DNA of 64,000 bases from Coprococcus sp. (GCA_022793995.1 JAAWDY010000011.1:175596-239595); one strand, 5' to 3'; positions 7,956 through 17,297 are shown, counted from the stretch's first letter. The notes: generated from the sequence alone by a model not told the origin. Program-made: numbers and translations.

Positions 7956-8804
7956 TTATGCCCATCCCCCTTTTTCCATCACAATCTCTCCCTGCGCTGC
8001 CACATCGTCCATGATGATTTCTTCGACAGCCGGGACATAGATATGCCCGCTCCGCGGATTCTTGATACTGACAATCGATGTGGTAACCGTTGCCTCCACT
8101 TCTGATTTTTCAAAGCACAGATCCGTATCTTCCATTTCGCAATGAATCAGTTTCAGATTCTTACAGTAGCAAAGGGGCTGGGTTCCGATAATCTTACAAT
8201 TCTCAAAGGTCACATTCTCACAGTACCATGCAAGATATTCCCCTTTTATCACGCTGTTTTTTACTAAGACATTTTTCGCGTGCCAGAAGGCATCCTTCGT
8301 ATTAAAATCACAGCCGTCAAATACGCTGTCTTCTATATACTGGAATGAATACTTCCCATTCAGCGTAACATTGGTAAAATCCAGATGGTCGGAACGCATC
8401 ATAAAATATTCCCCTGTAACACTTGTGTCCTTCATCGCAATTCCTCTTGTAGACCATCCGAATTCCGGGGAAATAATGTCACATCCGTCTATATCCACCT
8501 GTGAGCATTCTCTTAATGCTTTGATTCCGTGAAGTTTGCTGTTCTTGATCTCCACCTTGTCTGAATACCAGATCGCCGCCCTGCAAAGCTCGGTCATTAC
8601 TGAGTCTGAAATCTTCATCTCCCTGTCATGCCAGAAGGGATACCGCAGATTAAAATAGCAACGCTCCGCCTGTATCTTATACCCTTCCTTAAATGCGCTC
8701 TCCCCGTCCGCCGGACCGTCAAAAGAACAATTCCTTACGAGGATATCACTACTGCCGTATAAGGCACGCTCCATGTCAAATGTCTTATTTTCAATAATTT
8801 CCAT
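7956..8804 (-). CDS. DUF3737 family right-handed beta-helix protein
   Basis: A 282-residue protein with repeated short strands of the kind VxxxNxxIxGxxxLxxCxN (for example VTFENCKIIG and VLVKNSVIKG), predicting a right-handed parallel beta-helix like those of pectate-lyase-type folds. I recognise the family as DUF3737, common in gut Firmicutes. No signal peptide or transmembrane segment is visible, so it should be cytoplasmic. The function is unknown. The start at 8804 is preferred because AAGGAG lies 9 nt upstream. It is a single-gene unit between two promoters. Confidence 0.85.
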   Translation of the reverse strand: MEIIENKTFDMERALYGSSDILVRNCSFDGPADGESAFKEGYKIQAERCYFNLRYPFWHDREMKISDSVMTELCRAAIWYSDKVEIKNSKLHGIKALRECSQVDIDGCDIISPEFGWSTRGIAMKDTSVTGEYFMMRSDHLDFTNVTLNGKYSFQYIEDSVFDGCDFNTKDAFWHAKNVLVKNSVIKGEYLAWYCENVTFENCKIIGTQPLCYCKNLKLIHCEMEDTDLCFEKSEVEATVTTSIVSIKNPRSGHIYVPAVEEIIMDDVAAQGEIVMEKGGWA

Positions 8805-8969
8805 AACAAACAACTCCTTTTTTTCAAACTTCTGTTTTGCTGTTGTTTTTACCACGTTATTCTGCCGCCTTCTGGATACAGCTTATGGCATTGCGTCTTC
8901 TGATTTCCTACCTGACAAACAGCAGATGGAAATTCAAGTATATTGTATATCCGCTCTTATCTAATGTCT

Positions 8970-8998
8970 AGTATAATCCACACTAGTACCTATATCGA
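8970..8998 (-). promoter_or_regulatory. Candidate promoter of the DUF3737 gene
   Basis: Minus-strand TCGATA (8993-8998), 17-nt spacer, TATACT (8970-8975). The -35 matches four of six consensus bases. It would give a leader of about 160 nt. Confidence 0.5.
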
Positions 8999-9089
8999 AT
9001 TATAAACTATGCCTGAAATGCATATCTTGTTAGACAAAACCCGCCCCGACAGAGGCATAGATTACAGGATAACCGGAGGAATATAACAG

Positions 9090-9123
9090 AAAAAGAGCAC
9101 CTAAATCCCCTCAATTTAGATGC
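9090..9123 (-). terminator. Terminator of the peptide ABC / M14 / RpiR operon
   Basis: Minus-strand stem GCATCTAAAT / ATTTAGGTGC (one G-T pair), 7-nt loop, followed by TCTTTTT; it lies about 40 nt after the RpiR stop codon. Confidence 0.85.
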
Positions 9124-9164
9124 TTCATTCATATAAACCTCCAAACCTATTCTGCAAAGCTCTT

Positions 9165-10028
9165 TCAGACATTTTGAAAAAGCTTTCCAAACTTTTCTGA
9201 CAAAGAATCGTTCCCTCTATAGTATCTCGCCATGATCTCTACTGCTGATGTCAATATATTCAGCAGCGCTACAGCGGCGGACGGGGTATTCAGAAAAAGC
9301 CTGGTGTTGCTCGGTGCGATCAGAAGAAGGTCACAATAAGGCGCAATCCCGGCCCTTTCCGAGCTTGTGATGCCGATGATTTTGCACTTCTCACCTTTTG
9401 CATATTCCACGATTTTATCTGTCATCAGATAATGATCCGGAAAAGAGATCGCAATTAAGAGCGCATTCTCCTGGAGCATCGCAAGAAGCCCGTTCACACT
9501 GTCGTTCAGCTCAGTATCCATGACAATGGGCGCGATGCCAGATCCGGCAAAACGAATCGCCAGAAAATCTCCTAAAAGCTTTGAAATCCCTCTTCCGCAT
9601 ATGACGACCTGCTTATATGTAAGAATCACTTCCGCTGCCTCAAGAATCTTCCCTTCATCCAGTCCAGACATCATGGAGGTCATTTGTCCGCTCTCTTCAT
9701 TACAGATCTCCCGGAGAAGCTTTTTTTGATCGTCCAGCTCATAAGAAGGGATGTAGGTCGAAGAATATTCATTGAAACGCTGCACCTCTACTTTTTCTTG
9801 TAAGCTGAGATATTTCCTGCTTTCGTATTTCATCTCATTGAAACTGGAATATCCTAAAGCCGTACAAGTATTCAGTATCGTCATGGGCGTAATCCCCGTC
9901 TCCTTGCTCAGTTCCCGTAAGGTAAGGAATGACATCCGTTCAATATGATCCAGCATAAAGTCCGCGATCTGTTTTTGCTTCCGTGTCAATCCGGAATATT
10001 TTTCTTTGATTGTAGAAATAATATCCAT
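9165..10028 (-). CDS. RpiR/MurR family transcriptional regulator with SIS domain
   Basis: A 287-residue regulator with an N-terminal RpiR helix-turn-helix (about 1-75, with LRELSKETGITPMTILN) and a C-terminal SIS sugar-phosphate-binding domain (about 110-250, VVICGRGISKLLGDFLAIRF). Members sense phosphosugars such as N-acetylmuramate-6-phosphate or glucosamine-6-phosphate. The start at 10028 is chosen because GGAAGG precedes it; an upstream in-frame start lacks one. It is the last gene of the ABC transporter-M14 peptidase operon and is therefore the prime candidate for controlling it. The ligand is unknown. Confidence 0.92.
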   Translation of the reverse strand: MDIISTIKEKYSGLTRKQKQIADFMLDHIERMSFLTLRELSKETGITPMTILNTCTALGYSSFNEMKYESRKYLSLQEKVEVQRFNEYSSTYIPSYELDDQKKLLREICNEESGQMTSMMSGLDEGKILEAAEVILTYKQVVICGRGISKLLGDFLAIRFAGSGIAPIVMDTELNDSVNGLLAMLQENALLIAISFPDHYLMTDKIVEYAKGEKCKIIGITSSERAGIAPYCDLLLIAPSNTRLFLNTPSAAVALLNILTSAVEIMARYYRGNDSLSEKFGKLFQNV

Positions 10029-10108
10029 CCTATGTTCCTTCCTTACAATGTGCATTTTTTCGACTTTTTTCTATGTTATTCTACATTCTTTTTGTTTATT
10101 TTACAAGC

Positions 10109-11494
10109 TTAGTTTTTTAAATATTCCGCCATAAGCAGACCACATTCCAGTTGGATGGATACAAGCTTACGGATTGGAACAACCTGATAATGGATTTGCT
10201 CTTCCAACAATTCTGAAAGCTCTTGATGCGCTTTTACTGCGATCTCAAACGCTTTCTTGAGGCTCTGCTCTTTTTCAAGGTTTTCCTCTCCTTTTTCATG
10301 CATTGCCTCTAATTCTGATTCATTTGCACGAATCAACATGCCGTAGCTTAAAAGTTTATAGAATTTTGAGATTAACTGATTATCCATCTTTTCTGCTACG
10401 GTTGCTGTCTTATGATATTCTGTATTCTCCTCAATCATTTTTTTGGTAGCTTCCAGCTCTCCTTCATCCGTAAACGCATTTAAGGCAAGCACAAAAGGAT
10501 TTTCGTCTTCCATGTACTTTTTTGATATTGCAAGGGTATCCTGGATAAAGCGGTTTGCCTCCTGATCCCACAGAAGTTTCTGAAGGACGACTTCCTTCCT
10601 TGTGATGTCAGAATCGCTTAAGTCATTGATCCGTTCATCATAGAAATAGGGAAGCTCTGTTAAAAGTGTAAATGCGTCGCATACCTCTTTCCCATAATCG
10701 GCGCTGCAAGTTCCCCACCGGATCGCTTTTGACATGTCCGAAAGACCTCCGTACTGCTCCATATAATCATATTCCTGACGGATACCAAGACTCTGGTAGA
10801 TCGCAGGCGCCCACGCCACGCAGAAAGGCGCTTCCGGTTCGCCGAGATTGAGCGGGACTTCCTGTTTTTTGGCTGCATCGTACATCCCGTCGTACAACTC
10901 GGGCGTCTCTTTTGTCAAATACCAGTACACACCGCCGAATCCTGCGTTGTGCAATGAGTATATAAATTCTGGCCGGACTTCATCAATCAATCTCATCATT
11001 GCTTTTGTTTCCGGCAATGTATCGTGGAAATGGAGCTCCTTATAATCAATAGGGAACGTCCAGTCCACCTGTTTATAGCCTGCGGGACGGAAGAAATTTC
11101 GGGAATAATTGTATAAAGTAAACGGTCCCTTCAGCCATTTCTCATTCAGACGATACCCGTCCGTATCCCAAACCTTCACGATATACCAGGTATAATCCAG
11201 CTCCTCCCGGAGCTCTTTGTTCTGCGCCAGTTTTTCAGAAAAGTATTCCAGCATCATTGTCCCGATCGGTTCGTTTGGATGCGGGCACCCGAACATCAGC
11301 GCTTTATGGGAACCATTGCCGATCTTAAGGCAGTTAAGAGCCTCTCCTGCCCGTGTCTTTCCAATTTCAAATATGCTGACAACATCCGGATATTTTCCGG
11401 CAAGTTCTCTTGAGCGCTCTTCCATCTCGTCCACAGTAAAAAACACTTTATAATCCGGAATATCCCGTAATAACTCTTCATAAATACTCTTCAT
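10109..11494 (-). CDS. M14-family zinc metallopeptidase, cytoplasmic
   Basis: A 461-residue carboxypeptidase-like protein. Zinc ligands are visible as H72 and E75 in CPHPNEPIG and H182 in SLHNAGFGG. The substrate-binding arginine motif appears as YNYSRNFF (R132). No signal peptide is seen, so it likely acts in the cytoplasm on imported peptides. It follows the oligopeptide-binding lipoprotein by 96 nt and precedes the RpiR gene by 80 nt. The genetic link to a peptide importer and a SIS-domain regulator suggests a specialised peptide, possibly a cell-wall or glyco-peptide; that is inference. The last roughly 150 residues are helical and unusual for short M14 enzymes. Confidence 0.85.
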   Translation of the reverse strand: MKSIYEELLRDIPDYKVFFTVDEMEERSRELAGKYPDVVSIFEIGKTRAGEALNCLKIGNGSHKALMFGCPHPNEPIGTMMLEYFSEKLAQNKELREELDYTWYIVKVWDTDGYRLNEKWLKGPFTLYNYSRNFFRPAGYKQVDWTFPIDYKELHFHDTLPETKAMMRLIDEVRPEFIYSLHNAGFGGVYWYLTKETPELYDGMYDAAKKQEVPLNLGEPEAPFCVAWAPAIYQSLGIRQEYDYMEQYGGLSDMSKAIRWGTCSADYGKEVCDAFTLLTELPYFYDERINDLSDSDITRKEVVLQKLLWDQEANRFIQDTLAISKKYMEDENPFVLALNAFTDEGELEATKKMIEENTEYHKTATVAEKMDNQLISKFYKLLSYGMLIRANESELEAMHEKGEENLEKEQSLKKAFEIAVKAHQELSELLEEQIHYQVVPIRKLVSIQLECGLLMAEYLKN

Positions 11495-11590
11495 GTCTGC
11501 ATCTCCTTTAAAAATTGTCTCCTATTGGACAGGAAAGGACAAGTAAATCACCTGTCCCCTCCCGCACCATTTCTCTTTTATTCTGTACTA

Positions 11591-13180
11591 CTATTTAACA
11601 AGCTCGGTATGGGAGTAATCAGCCCAAGCCCACTTGCCTTCTCCGTCAAACGGCAGATTCTCGAATCTGGCGCTGTTTGCTTCCGGTCCCGCAAAACTTA
11701 CAATATTGAAATACGGAAGTTCCTCAGAGAGTATCTTCTGTACTTCTTTGTAATACTCCGCACGCTCGTTTTGGTCGCTTGTGGCAACGCCCATAGCCAA
11801 AAGTTCGTCTACCCTTGCGTTACTGTATCCGCCCCAGTTACTGCTCTGTCCGGTTCCGATACGGTTTGCCAGCGCTACCGGGTCCGGTCCCATGAAGCCG
11901 CCCTGAAGCTCAATCTGGAAATCATTCTCGATTCCTACCTTCTGATTCCATGCATTGTATTCCTGTACATTCAATTCTACTCCGATTCCAGCTTCTTTTA
12001 AGGTAGCTTGGATGAGTTTCGCTGTATCAGGATAGCCGTTTCCTTCAAACACATCGATCGTCAGGCCTGTCACATACATTCCGTCCGCATCCGCTTTATA
12101 TCCAGCTTCCTCGAGAATTTTCCTTGCCTCCTCAATGCTAAAAGACGGCGCAACGTCATCCTTATTCGCCGCCCAATCGATCATGGACGGATACAGGCAG
12201 TATTCCGGCTCCTGCACTTTGCTGAATACCTTCTCAGAGATCTCGTCTCTGTTCACTGCAGTTGCGATCGCCTTACGCAAGGCCAGATCCGCAATCTTCT
12301 CGTCTCTCAGGTTGAAGATCATCCGTATCGGGGACGGATATTTATTATATACAACTCTTATACTGTCGTCCGCCTCAAGTTCCTTTGCGGAAGCTGTGGG
12401 CAGATTCTCATAGAAATCGATCTCGCCGTTCTTAAGAGCCTGGATCGCCGTCGCCTCATCCGGGATAATGGAGAAGATCAGCTTATCCAATTTAGCCTGA
12501 TCCGGGAAATCCGGGTTCTTTACAAGTGTAACGCTCTCGCCCTGCTTGTACTCCTCCAGCATGAAAGGACCGCATGAAACAGGCTCCATGTTGGCCGGGT
12601 TATCTTCCCATGGCTGTCCATTATTGTAGACATGTTCCGGTAAAATAAATGTAGCGTACCATCCAAGAATGGATGCAAAGGATGCGTCCGGTTCCGTCAT
12701 ATGGAATATAACTGTGTAATCGTCCGGCGCCTCGATGGATTCCACATTCGCCATACTTGCGCTGAAATAATAGCTTGGAGTCGCCTTAATTGTATCAAAA
12801 GTATACTTTACATCCTCACTGTTCAGGACTTCTCCGTCCGTCCACTTCAGATCTTCGCGCAGCTTGAACGTCAATGATTTTGCATCGTCGCTGTAGCTCC
12901 ACTCTTTTGCAGCTTCTGGAACAAGATTCTGCTTGCTCACATCCAGGGCGCAAAGTCTCAGATACATATTCTGGGCGATCGGATACCCGTTATCATCGCC
13001 GATTGTATCCGGGTTAAAGGATACCGGATCGCCTTGGGAACGGATAATGAACGTTCCGCCGCCGTCGCCTCCTCCTTCGGTTTTCGCATCACCGTCGCCG
13101 CTTTCTTTTCCGCCGCAGCCGCCCATGATTGTAACAACTCCGATCAATGCGGCCATTAATAGTGCCAATCTTTTTTTCAT
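11591..13180 (-). CDS. Peptide ABC transporter substrate-binding lipoprotein (SBP_bac_5)
   Basis: A 529-residue extracytoplasmic solute-binding protein of the OppA/DppA cluster. It has a lipoprotein signal peptide MKKRLALLMA... with lipobox cysteine C22 (MGGC), then a Gly/Asp-rich linker. The mature domain carries family markers WTDGEVLNSEDVKYTFD and LRKAIATAVNR. It delivers peptides, or nickel-like ligands in some relatives, to the permease pair encoded upstream. Gene order is permease-permease-ATPase-ATPase-binding protein. Ligand specificity cannot be read from sequence. Confidence 0.94.
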   Translation of the reverse strand: MKKRLALLMAALIGVVTIMGGCGGKESGDGDAKTEGGGDGGGTFIIRSQGDPVSFNPDTIGDDNGYPIAQNMYLRLCALDVSKQNLVPEAAKEWSYSDDAKSLTFKLREDLKWTDGEVLNSEDVKYTFDTIKATPSYYFSASMANVESIEAPDDYTVIFHMTEPDASFASILGWYATFILPEHVYNNGQPWEDNPANMEPVSCGPFMLEEYKQGESVTLVKNPDFPDQAKLDKLIFSIIPDEATAIQALKNGEIDFYENLPTASAKELEADDSIRVVYNKYPSPIRMIFNLRDEKIADLALRKAIATAVNRDEISEKVFSKVQEPEYCLYPSMIDWAANKDDVAPSFSIEEARKILEEAGYKADADGMYVTGLTIDVFEGNGYPDTAKLIQATLKEAGIGVELNVQEYNAWNQKVGIENDFQIELQGGFMGPDPVALANRIGTGQSSNWGGYSNARVDELLAMGVATSDQNERAEYYKEVQKILSEELPYFNIVSFAGPEANSARFENLPFDGEGKWAWADYSHTELVK

Positions 13181-13243
13181 ACGTTTTACCTCCCTACGTA
13201 TTATTTATCTAAACAGGCCTATTCCTGTCTAGTACAGCATAAT

Positions 13244-14248
13244 TTATTGCTCCTTTCTTATGCAGGTAAACCAGTGCCCGTTTTCATCCGTCACTTTTTC
13301 GGGATATTTCTTTTTGCATTCCTCGCAGGCATACTGGCACCTTGGAGCAAAGTAACATCCAGGTCCCGGGTTTAAGGGTGTGGGCGGTTCTCCTTCAATG
13401 GCAATGCTCTCCACCTTTTCGTCCGGATCAATGGAAGCACAGTTGGAAATCAACGCCTGCGTATAGGGATGCCGCGGATTCTTGATAACGTCGTCCGCCT
13501 TTCCATACTCTACGATTCGTCCCAGGTACATCACCGCGATATTGTCTGAAATATACCGGGTCAACGCAATGTCATGGCTGATAAACATTACCGACGTGTT
13601 TTCATTCCTGCTTAAATCCAGAAGCATATTGATAATATCCGCCCGCACAGATACGTCCAGCATGGATACGGGTTCGTCCGCAATGATAAATTTCGGTTTT
13701 AGGAACATGGAACGTATGATGGAAATCCTCTGTAACTGCCCTCCCGACAGCTCATGGGGATATCGGCTCATAATATCCTCCGCTGGGCGCAGCCCTCCGG
13801 CTTCAAGCGCTTCCATGCACATATTCCGCCGTTCATCATCATTATTTCCAATTTTATAATTCTTTAAAGGACGAAGGAGAATTTTCTCAATCGTATCCCG
13901 CGGAGTAAAGGTATCAAAAGGATTCTGAAAAACAATCTGTACTGTACTGCGGAATTCTTTTGGATTCTTTTTCAACATTTCTTTTGTGGAGACACCGCCA
14001 ATAAGACAGTCTCCTCTGGTGGGCTTCTCCAGACGCGTGAGGATTTTCCCGAGCGTGGACTTTCCGCATCCCGATTCGCCAATCACGCCGAGAATTTCAC
14101 CTTCTTCTATGGAAAGGCTCACTCCGTCTACCGCTTTTATCCAATCTTTCCCTTTTTCCCCTTTCTTTTTATGTGAAGAGGAATCCGATCCGTGATAAGG
14201 ATACCACATTGCCACATCTTCCACAGAGATATATGCTTTCTCACTCAT
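13244..14248 (-). CDS. Oligopeptide/dipeptide ABC transporter ATP-binding protein (OppF/DppF-like)
   Basis: A 334-residue ATPase with Walker A GESGCGKST, signature LSGGQLQRISI and Walker B FIIADEP. The C-terminal oligo_HPY region (HPYTQALI ... CYFAPRCQYACEEC) has the clustered cysteines often bound to iron-sulfur in this family. The start at 14248 overlaps the end of the preceding ATPase gene by 8 nt (ATGAGTGA), with AGGAGG upstream; translation is probably coupled. It pairs with the 14241-15218 ATPase to power the importer. Confidence 0.95.
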   Translation of the reverse strand: MSEKAYISVEDVAMWYPYHGSDSSSHKKKGEKGKDWIKAVDGVSLSIEEGEILGVIGESGCGKSTLGKILTRLEKPTRGDCLIGGVSTKEMLKKNPKEFRSTVQIVFQNPFDTFTPRDTIEKILLRPLKNYKIGNNDDERRNMCMEALEAGGLRPAEDIMSRYPHELSGGQLQRISIIRSMFLKPKFIIADEPVSMLDVSVRADIINMLLDLSRNENTSVMFISHDIALTRYISDNIAVMYLGRIVEYGKADDVIKNPRHPYTQALISNCASIDPDEKVESIAIEGEPPTPLNPGPGCYFAPRCQYACEECKKKYPEKVTDENGHWFTCIRKEQ

Positions 14249-15218
14249 TTGACATTCCTCCTTCATACAGGATGCATTTTACCATACGCCCGTCTTTTGT
14301 TTCTGTCTGCTTGGGCTTTCTTTGTCTGCACTCCTTTGTAGCTTTTGGACATCTGGGCGCAAAAATGCAGCCGTCGCACTCTTTTGACAGATCTGGCAAA
14401 AAGCCTGGGATTGCGCTTAATTTTGCGTTTTCCCCTTTTAGTGAAGGGAAGGAAGCCAGAAGACCTTGTGTGTAAGGATGCATGGGATTCTTGAAAATAT
14501 CTTTTACATATCCGATCTCCATAAATTCACCTGCGTACATCACCGCTACTTTATTACATGACGCTGCAACGACGGACATATCGTGCGTAATCATGATTCT
14601 TGTCATATCCATCTCTTTTTCCATCTGTACTACTTCTTCTAGAATCTGTCCCTGCGTCACTACATCCAGAGCCGTTGTCGCTTCATCAAAGATCACCAGT
14701 TTCGGATTATGGAGAAGGCTGATGGCGATCGCCACCCTCTGCAGCATTCCTCCTGACATTTCATGTGGATAAAGATGATAGACCCTCTCCGGCAGGTTTA
14801 CCAGCTTCAAGAGATTGACCATCCGCTTTTCAATCTCCTCTTTTCCTGCCTTTGGCTCATGTACATGGTAGATATCTTCCACCTGGGTACTAATGCGGTG
14901 GACTGGGCTTAATGCGTTCATTGCTTTCTGGAACACTACCGAAATCCCGCTCCAGCGGATCGCATTCATCTCTTCCTGTGTGAGTGCAAGCAGATTTTTC
15001 CCTTCAAACTCAGCAGTTCCTTCGATCCGAACCGATTTTTCATTGTGGAGCCGAAGAAGCGCCATCGCTAACGTCGACTTCCCGGAACCGGACTCTCCTA
15101 CAATACCTACGGAATCCCCTTTATAGATGGAAAAAGTTGCGTTTCTCACTGCGTAGACCTGTTTTTTCTTATTGCTGTATGTAACGTTTACATCTTTCAG
15201 TTTTAAAATCTCTTCCAT
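14241..15218 (-). CDS. Oligopeptide/dipeptide ABC transporter ATP-binding protein (OppD/DppD-like)
   Basis: A 325-residue ATPase with Walker A GESGSGKST, signature MSGGMLQRVAI and Walker B LVIFDEATTALD. The oligo_HPY tail has CDGCIFAPRCPKATKEC. It forms the nucleotide-binding pair with the following gene. It starts 5 nt after the permease stop and has an AGGGAA-type binding site. Confidence 0.95.
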   Translation of the reverse strand: MEEILKLKDVNVTYSNKKKQVYAVRNATFSIYKGDSVGIVGESGSGKSTLAMALLRLHNEKSVRIEGTAEFEGKNLLALTQEEMNAIRWSGISVVFQKAMNALSPVHRISTQVEDIYHVHEPKAGKEEIEKRMVNLLKLVNLPERVYHLYPHEMSGGMLQRVAIAISLLHNPKLVIFDEATTALDVVTQGQILEEVVQMEKEMDMTRIMITHDMSVVAASCNKVAVMYAGEFMEIGYVKDIFKNPMHPYTQGLLASFPSLKGENAKLSAIPGFLPDLSKECDGCIFAPRCPKATKECRQRKPKQTETKDGRMVKCILYEGGMSNE

Positions 15219-15223
15219 TTATG

Positions 15224-16078
15224 TTATTCCCTTCCATTTACATGTTTTGGATTCAGCACATGATTGAGTCCATCGCCCAACAGGTAAAATACTAATACAG
15301 TAATTACGATCGCGATGCCGGCAAAAACGGAGATCCACCAAGCTGTGGTGATATACTGTTTTCCGGTATAGATCATCTGTCCCCAGCTTATGATACCAGG
15401 ATCGCCAAGACCAAGGAAAGAAAGCCCGGCTTCCGTCAGAATGGCATTGGACATTCCCATCGTCGTGTTGGCAATAACCGGGAAAATACCGTTCGGAATA
15501 ATATATTTAAATAGAATCTGTGTTTTCGTTTCCCCCATGGCGGTAGCGCTTTTCACAAAAGTCCGCTCACGAAGGGAGAGCGCCTGTGCCCGCATCAGTT
15601 TCGCATTGCTCGGCCATGTTGTGATTCCAATTACGATCATCACGTTGTACAGACTGTTTCCGAATAGGGCGATTACCAAAAGGATCAGGAAAAAGCTTGG
15701 CAGCATCATGAACACATTAATGATCTCAGATACCACGGCATCAACCTTGCCTCCGAAAAATCCTGCCACGCCTCCGACCAGGACTCCCAGCACCCCGGAA
15801 ATCAAAGCGGAAATGACCGCGACCTGGAGAGAAGTGCGAACGCCGTATATTACCATGCTGTAGATATCTTGTCCCATGTGATTGGTTCCCAGGATATGTC
15901 CCTTTTCACCCAATCCTACCAGAACGTCCTCGCCAAAATGATACGGATTCTCTGTGGCAAGAACAGGTGCCAACACAATAAGAAGAAGCAAAAGCAAAAT
16001 CCCGATGATTCCGGCAAGAAGCTGCCCATCCCCTGTTATCGTTTTCCAAAGTCTTTTGACTGAATATTTTTTATCCAT
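15224..16078 (-). CDS. Peptide ABC transporter permease (DppC/OppC-like)
   Basis: A 284-residue inner-membrane permease. One N-terminal membrane segment (about 20-42) is followed by the usual cluster of about five C-terminal helices. The EAA-type loop is present as KSATAMGETKTQILFKYIIP, the site that contacts the ATPases. The start at 16078 is chosen because AGAGGTG lies 5 nt upstream and because this places it just after the stop of the preceding permease gene; longer in-frame starts would run into that gene. Confidence 0.94.
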   Translation of the reverse strand: MDKKYSVKRLWKTITGDGQLLAGIIGILLLLLLIVLAPVLATENPYHFGEDVLVGLGEKGHILGTNHMGQDIYSMVIYGVRTSLQVAVISALISGVLGVLVGGVAGFFGGKVDAVVSEIINVFMMLPSFFLILLVIALFGNSLYNVMIVIGITTWPSNAKLMRAQALSLRERTFVKSATAMGETKTQILFKYIIPNGIFPVIANTTMGMSNAILTEAGLSFLGLGDPGIISWGQMIYTGKQYITTAWWISVFAGIAIVITVLVFYLLGDGLNHVLNPKHVNGRE

Positions 16079-16088
16079 CTCTTCACCT

Positions 16089-17054
16089 CTATTCATACCG
16101 GATTCTCGGGTCAAGCATCGCATATACAATGTCCACGATCAGCATGACGACCGCCACGGAAATCGACATAATCAAGTAAATCCCCATCAACGTAGGATAA
16201 TCTCTCTGTGTGATGGCAGTCATAACAAGCCGTCCCATTCCCGGCCACGCAAATACGATCTCAATGAGCGTAACTCCTGTAATCAGGTAGGCCATTGAAA
16301 TACCGAAAATGGTAACCGTAGGTAAAATCGCATTCCGGAAAATGTATTTATTGAATATTTTCTTCTCACTCATCCCCGTTGCACGTAAGGTGGTGATAAA
16401 ATCTTCATTCATTACCTGAAGGACCGAAGACTTCGCAATACGGAAATACTGCGGCAAAAGAACAAGGGTCAGAGTGAGTACAGGCAAAAACATGTGCCTT
16501 AGTACATCGACTATGTATGCCATCCCGGTATAACCAGCCCGTGTATCGGATAATCCAAAGGAAGGAAACCACCCAAGCAAAGAAGAAAAAAGAATAATCA
16601 GCATCAGTCCCAGCCAGAAAGCAGGCATAGAATTGAACGTATAAGACGCCCCCGAAGCGATCACATCATAAGCACTCCCTTCATGTCTGGCGGCTAAAAT
16701 TCCCATAACCGTGCCGATCAGCGCCGCCAAAACCGCCGCGACAAGGCCAAGAAGAACGGTTGCCCCTACTTTTTCTGCAATCATATCTGATACCGGTCGG
16801 TTATATATGATCGACGTTCCCAAATCTCCTTTTACAGCCGTCTTTAAATAATTCGCAAACTGCACTGGAAGCGGCTTGTCGAAACCATACTTTTCTTCCA
16901 AAGCTGCTCTTAATTCTGGACTATTATTCTCCTTTCCCATCAGTGTTGTGATCGGATCCCCAGGCGCCATCTTGATAACGACAAAATTTAGTGCAAAAAC
17001 TATAATTATCGTCAAAATACCTGTGAAGACCCTTCTTAACACAAAACGTTTCAC
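16089..17054 (-). CDS. Peptide ABC transporter permease (DppB/OppB-like), GTG start
   Basis: A 321-residue permease starting VKRFVLRRVFTGI with one N-terminal membrane helix, the conserved APGDP segment and the EAA loop (TLRATGMSEKKIFNKYIFRNAILP). GGAGG stands 7 nt before the GTG at 17054. An ATG two codons upstream would leave only about 1 nt of spacing, and the ATG at 17072 lacks a binding site, so GTG is the best start. It is the first gene of the seven-gene peptide operon. Confidence 0.92.
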   Translation of the reverse strand: MKRFVLRRVFTGILTIIIVFALNFVVIKMAPGDPITTLMGKENNSPELRAALEEKYGFDKPLPVQFANYLKTAVKGDLGTSIIYNRPVSDMIAEKVGATVLLGLVAAVLAALIGTVMGILAARHEGSAYDVIASGASYTFNSMPAFWLGLMLIILFSSLLGWFPSFGLSDTRAGYTGMAYIVDVLRHMFLPVLTLTLVLLPQYFRIAKSSVLQVMNEDFITTLRATGMSEKKIFNKYIFRNAILPTVTIFGISMAYLITGVTLIEIVFAWPGMGRLVMTAITQRDYPTLMGIYLIMSISVAVVMLIVDIVYAMLDPRIRYE

Positions 17055-17094
17055 AAACATCCCTCCTATCATTTTTTTCTATAATAGACATATT

Positions 17095-17107
17095 TTTTAT
17101 ATCATTT
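17095..17107. repeat. Direct repeat copy 1 at the peptide-operon promoter
   Basis: TTTTATATCATTT immediately downstream of the -10 box, spanning the expected start of transcription. An identical 13-mer lies at 17217-17229. Confidence 0.6.
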
Positions 17108-17136
17108 ATTATAAATATAGATTCCTATCTTGTCAA
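17108..17136 (-). promoter_or_regulatory. Consensus promoter of the peptide ABC / M14 / RpiR operon
   Basis: Minus-strand TTGACA (17131-17136), 17-nt spacer, TATAAT (17108-17113), identical to the housekeeping consensus. The spacer contains ATAG-4 nt-CTAT symmetry. Such a strong promoter in front of a catabolic operon implies repression, plausibly by the RpiR protein. Confidence 0.9.
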
Positions 17137-17216
17137 TCTATTTCGCATTTTAGGAAAAATATTTATAATTTGATATATTTTATAAAAAATTATGTATCTA
17201 TGGACTTTTTTTTCAA

Positions 17217-17229
17217 TTTTATATCATTT
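17217..17229. repeat. Direct repeat copy 2 upstream of the peptide-operon promoter
   Basis: Second exact copy of TTTTATATCATTT, 122 bp from the first, in an AT-rich stretch. The pair flanks the promoter as two operator sites might. Confidence 0.55.
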
Positions 17230-17263
17230 GATTCATTTGCAGGCGTAACTTTTTTCTTGCAAA

Positions 17264-17297
17264 AGAAAAAAGAGCCTTTGCATAAGTGCAAAAGCTC
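17264..17297 (-). terminator. Terminator of the cytidylate-kinase-like gene
   Basis: Minus-strand 11-bp stem GAGCTTTTGCA / TGCAAAGGCTC with CTTA loop followed by TTTTTTCTTTT, 30 nt after the stop codon. Confidence 0.92.

Larger units (their letters stand above)
8805..9164. other. Intergenic region between the DUF3737 and RpiR genes
   Basis: About 360 bp without a gene. It holds the leader and a candidate promoter for the DUF3737 gene, and the terminator of the peptide-transport operon. A partial symmetry CTAG...CTAG surrounds the candidate -10. Nothing else is recognised. Confidence 0.6.
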
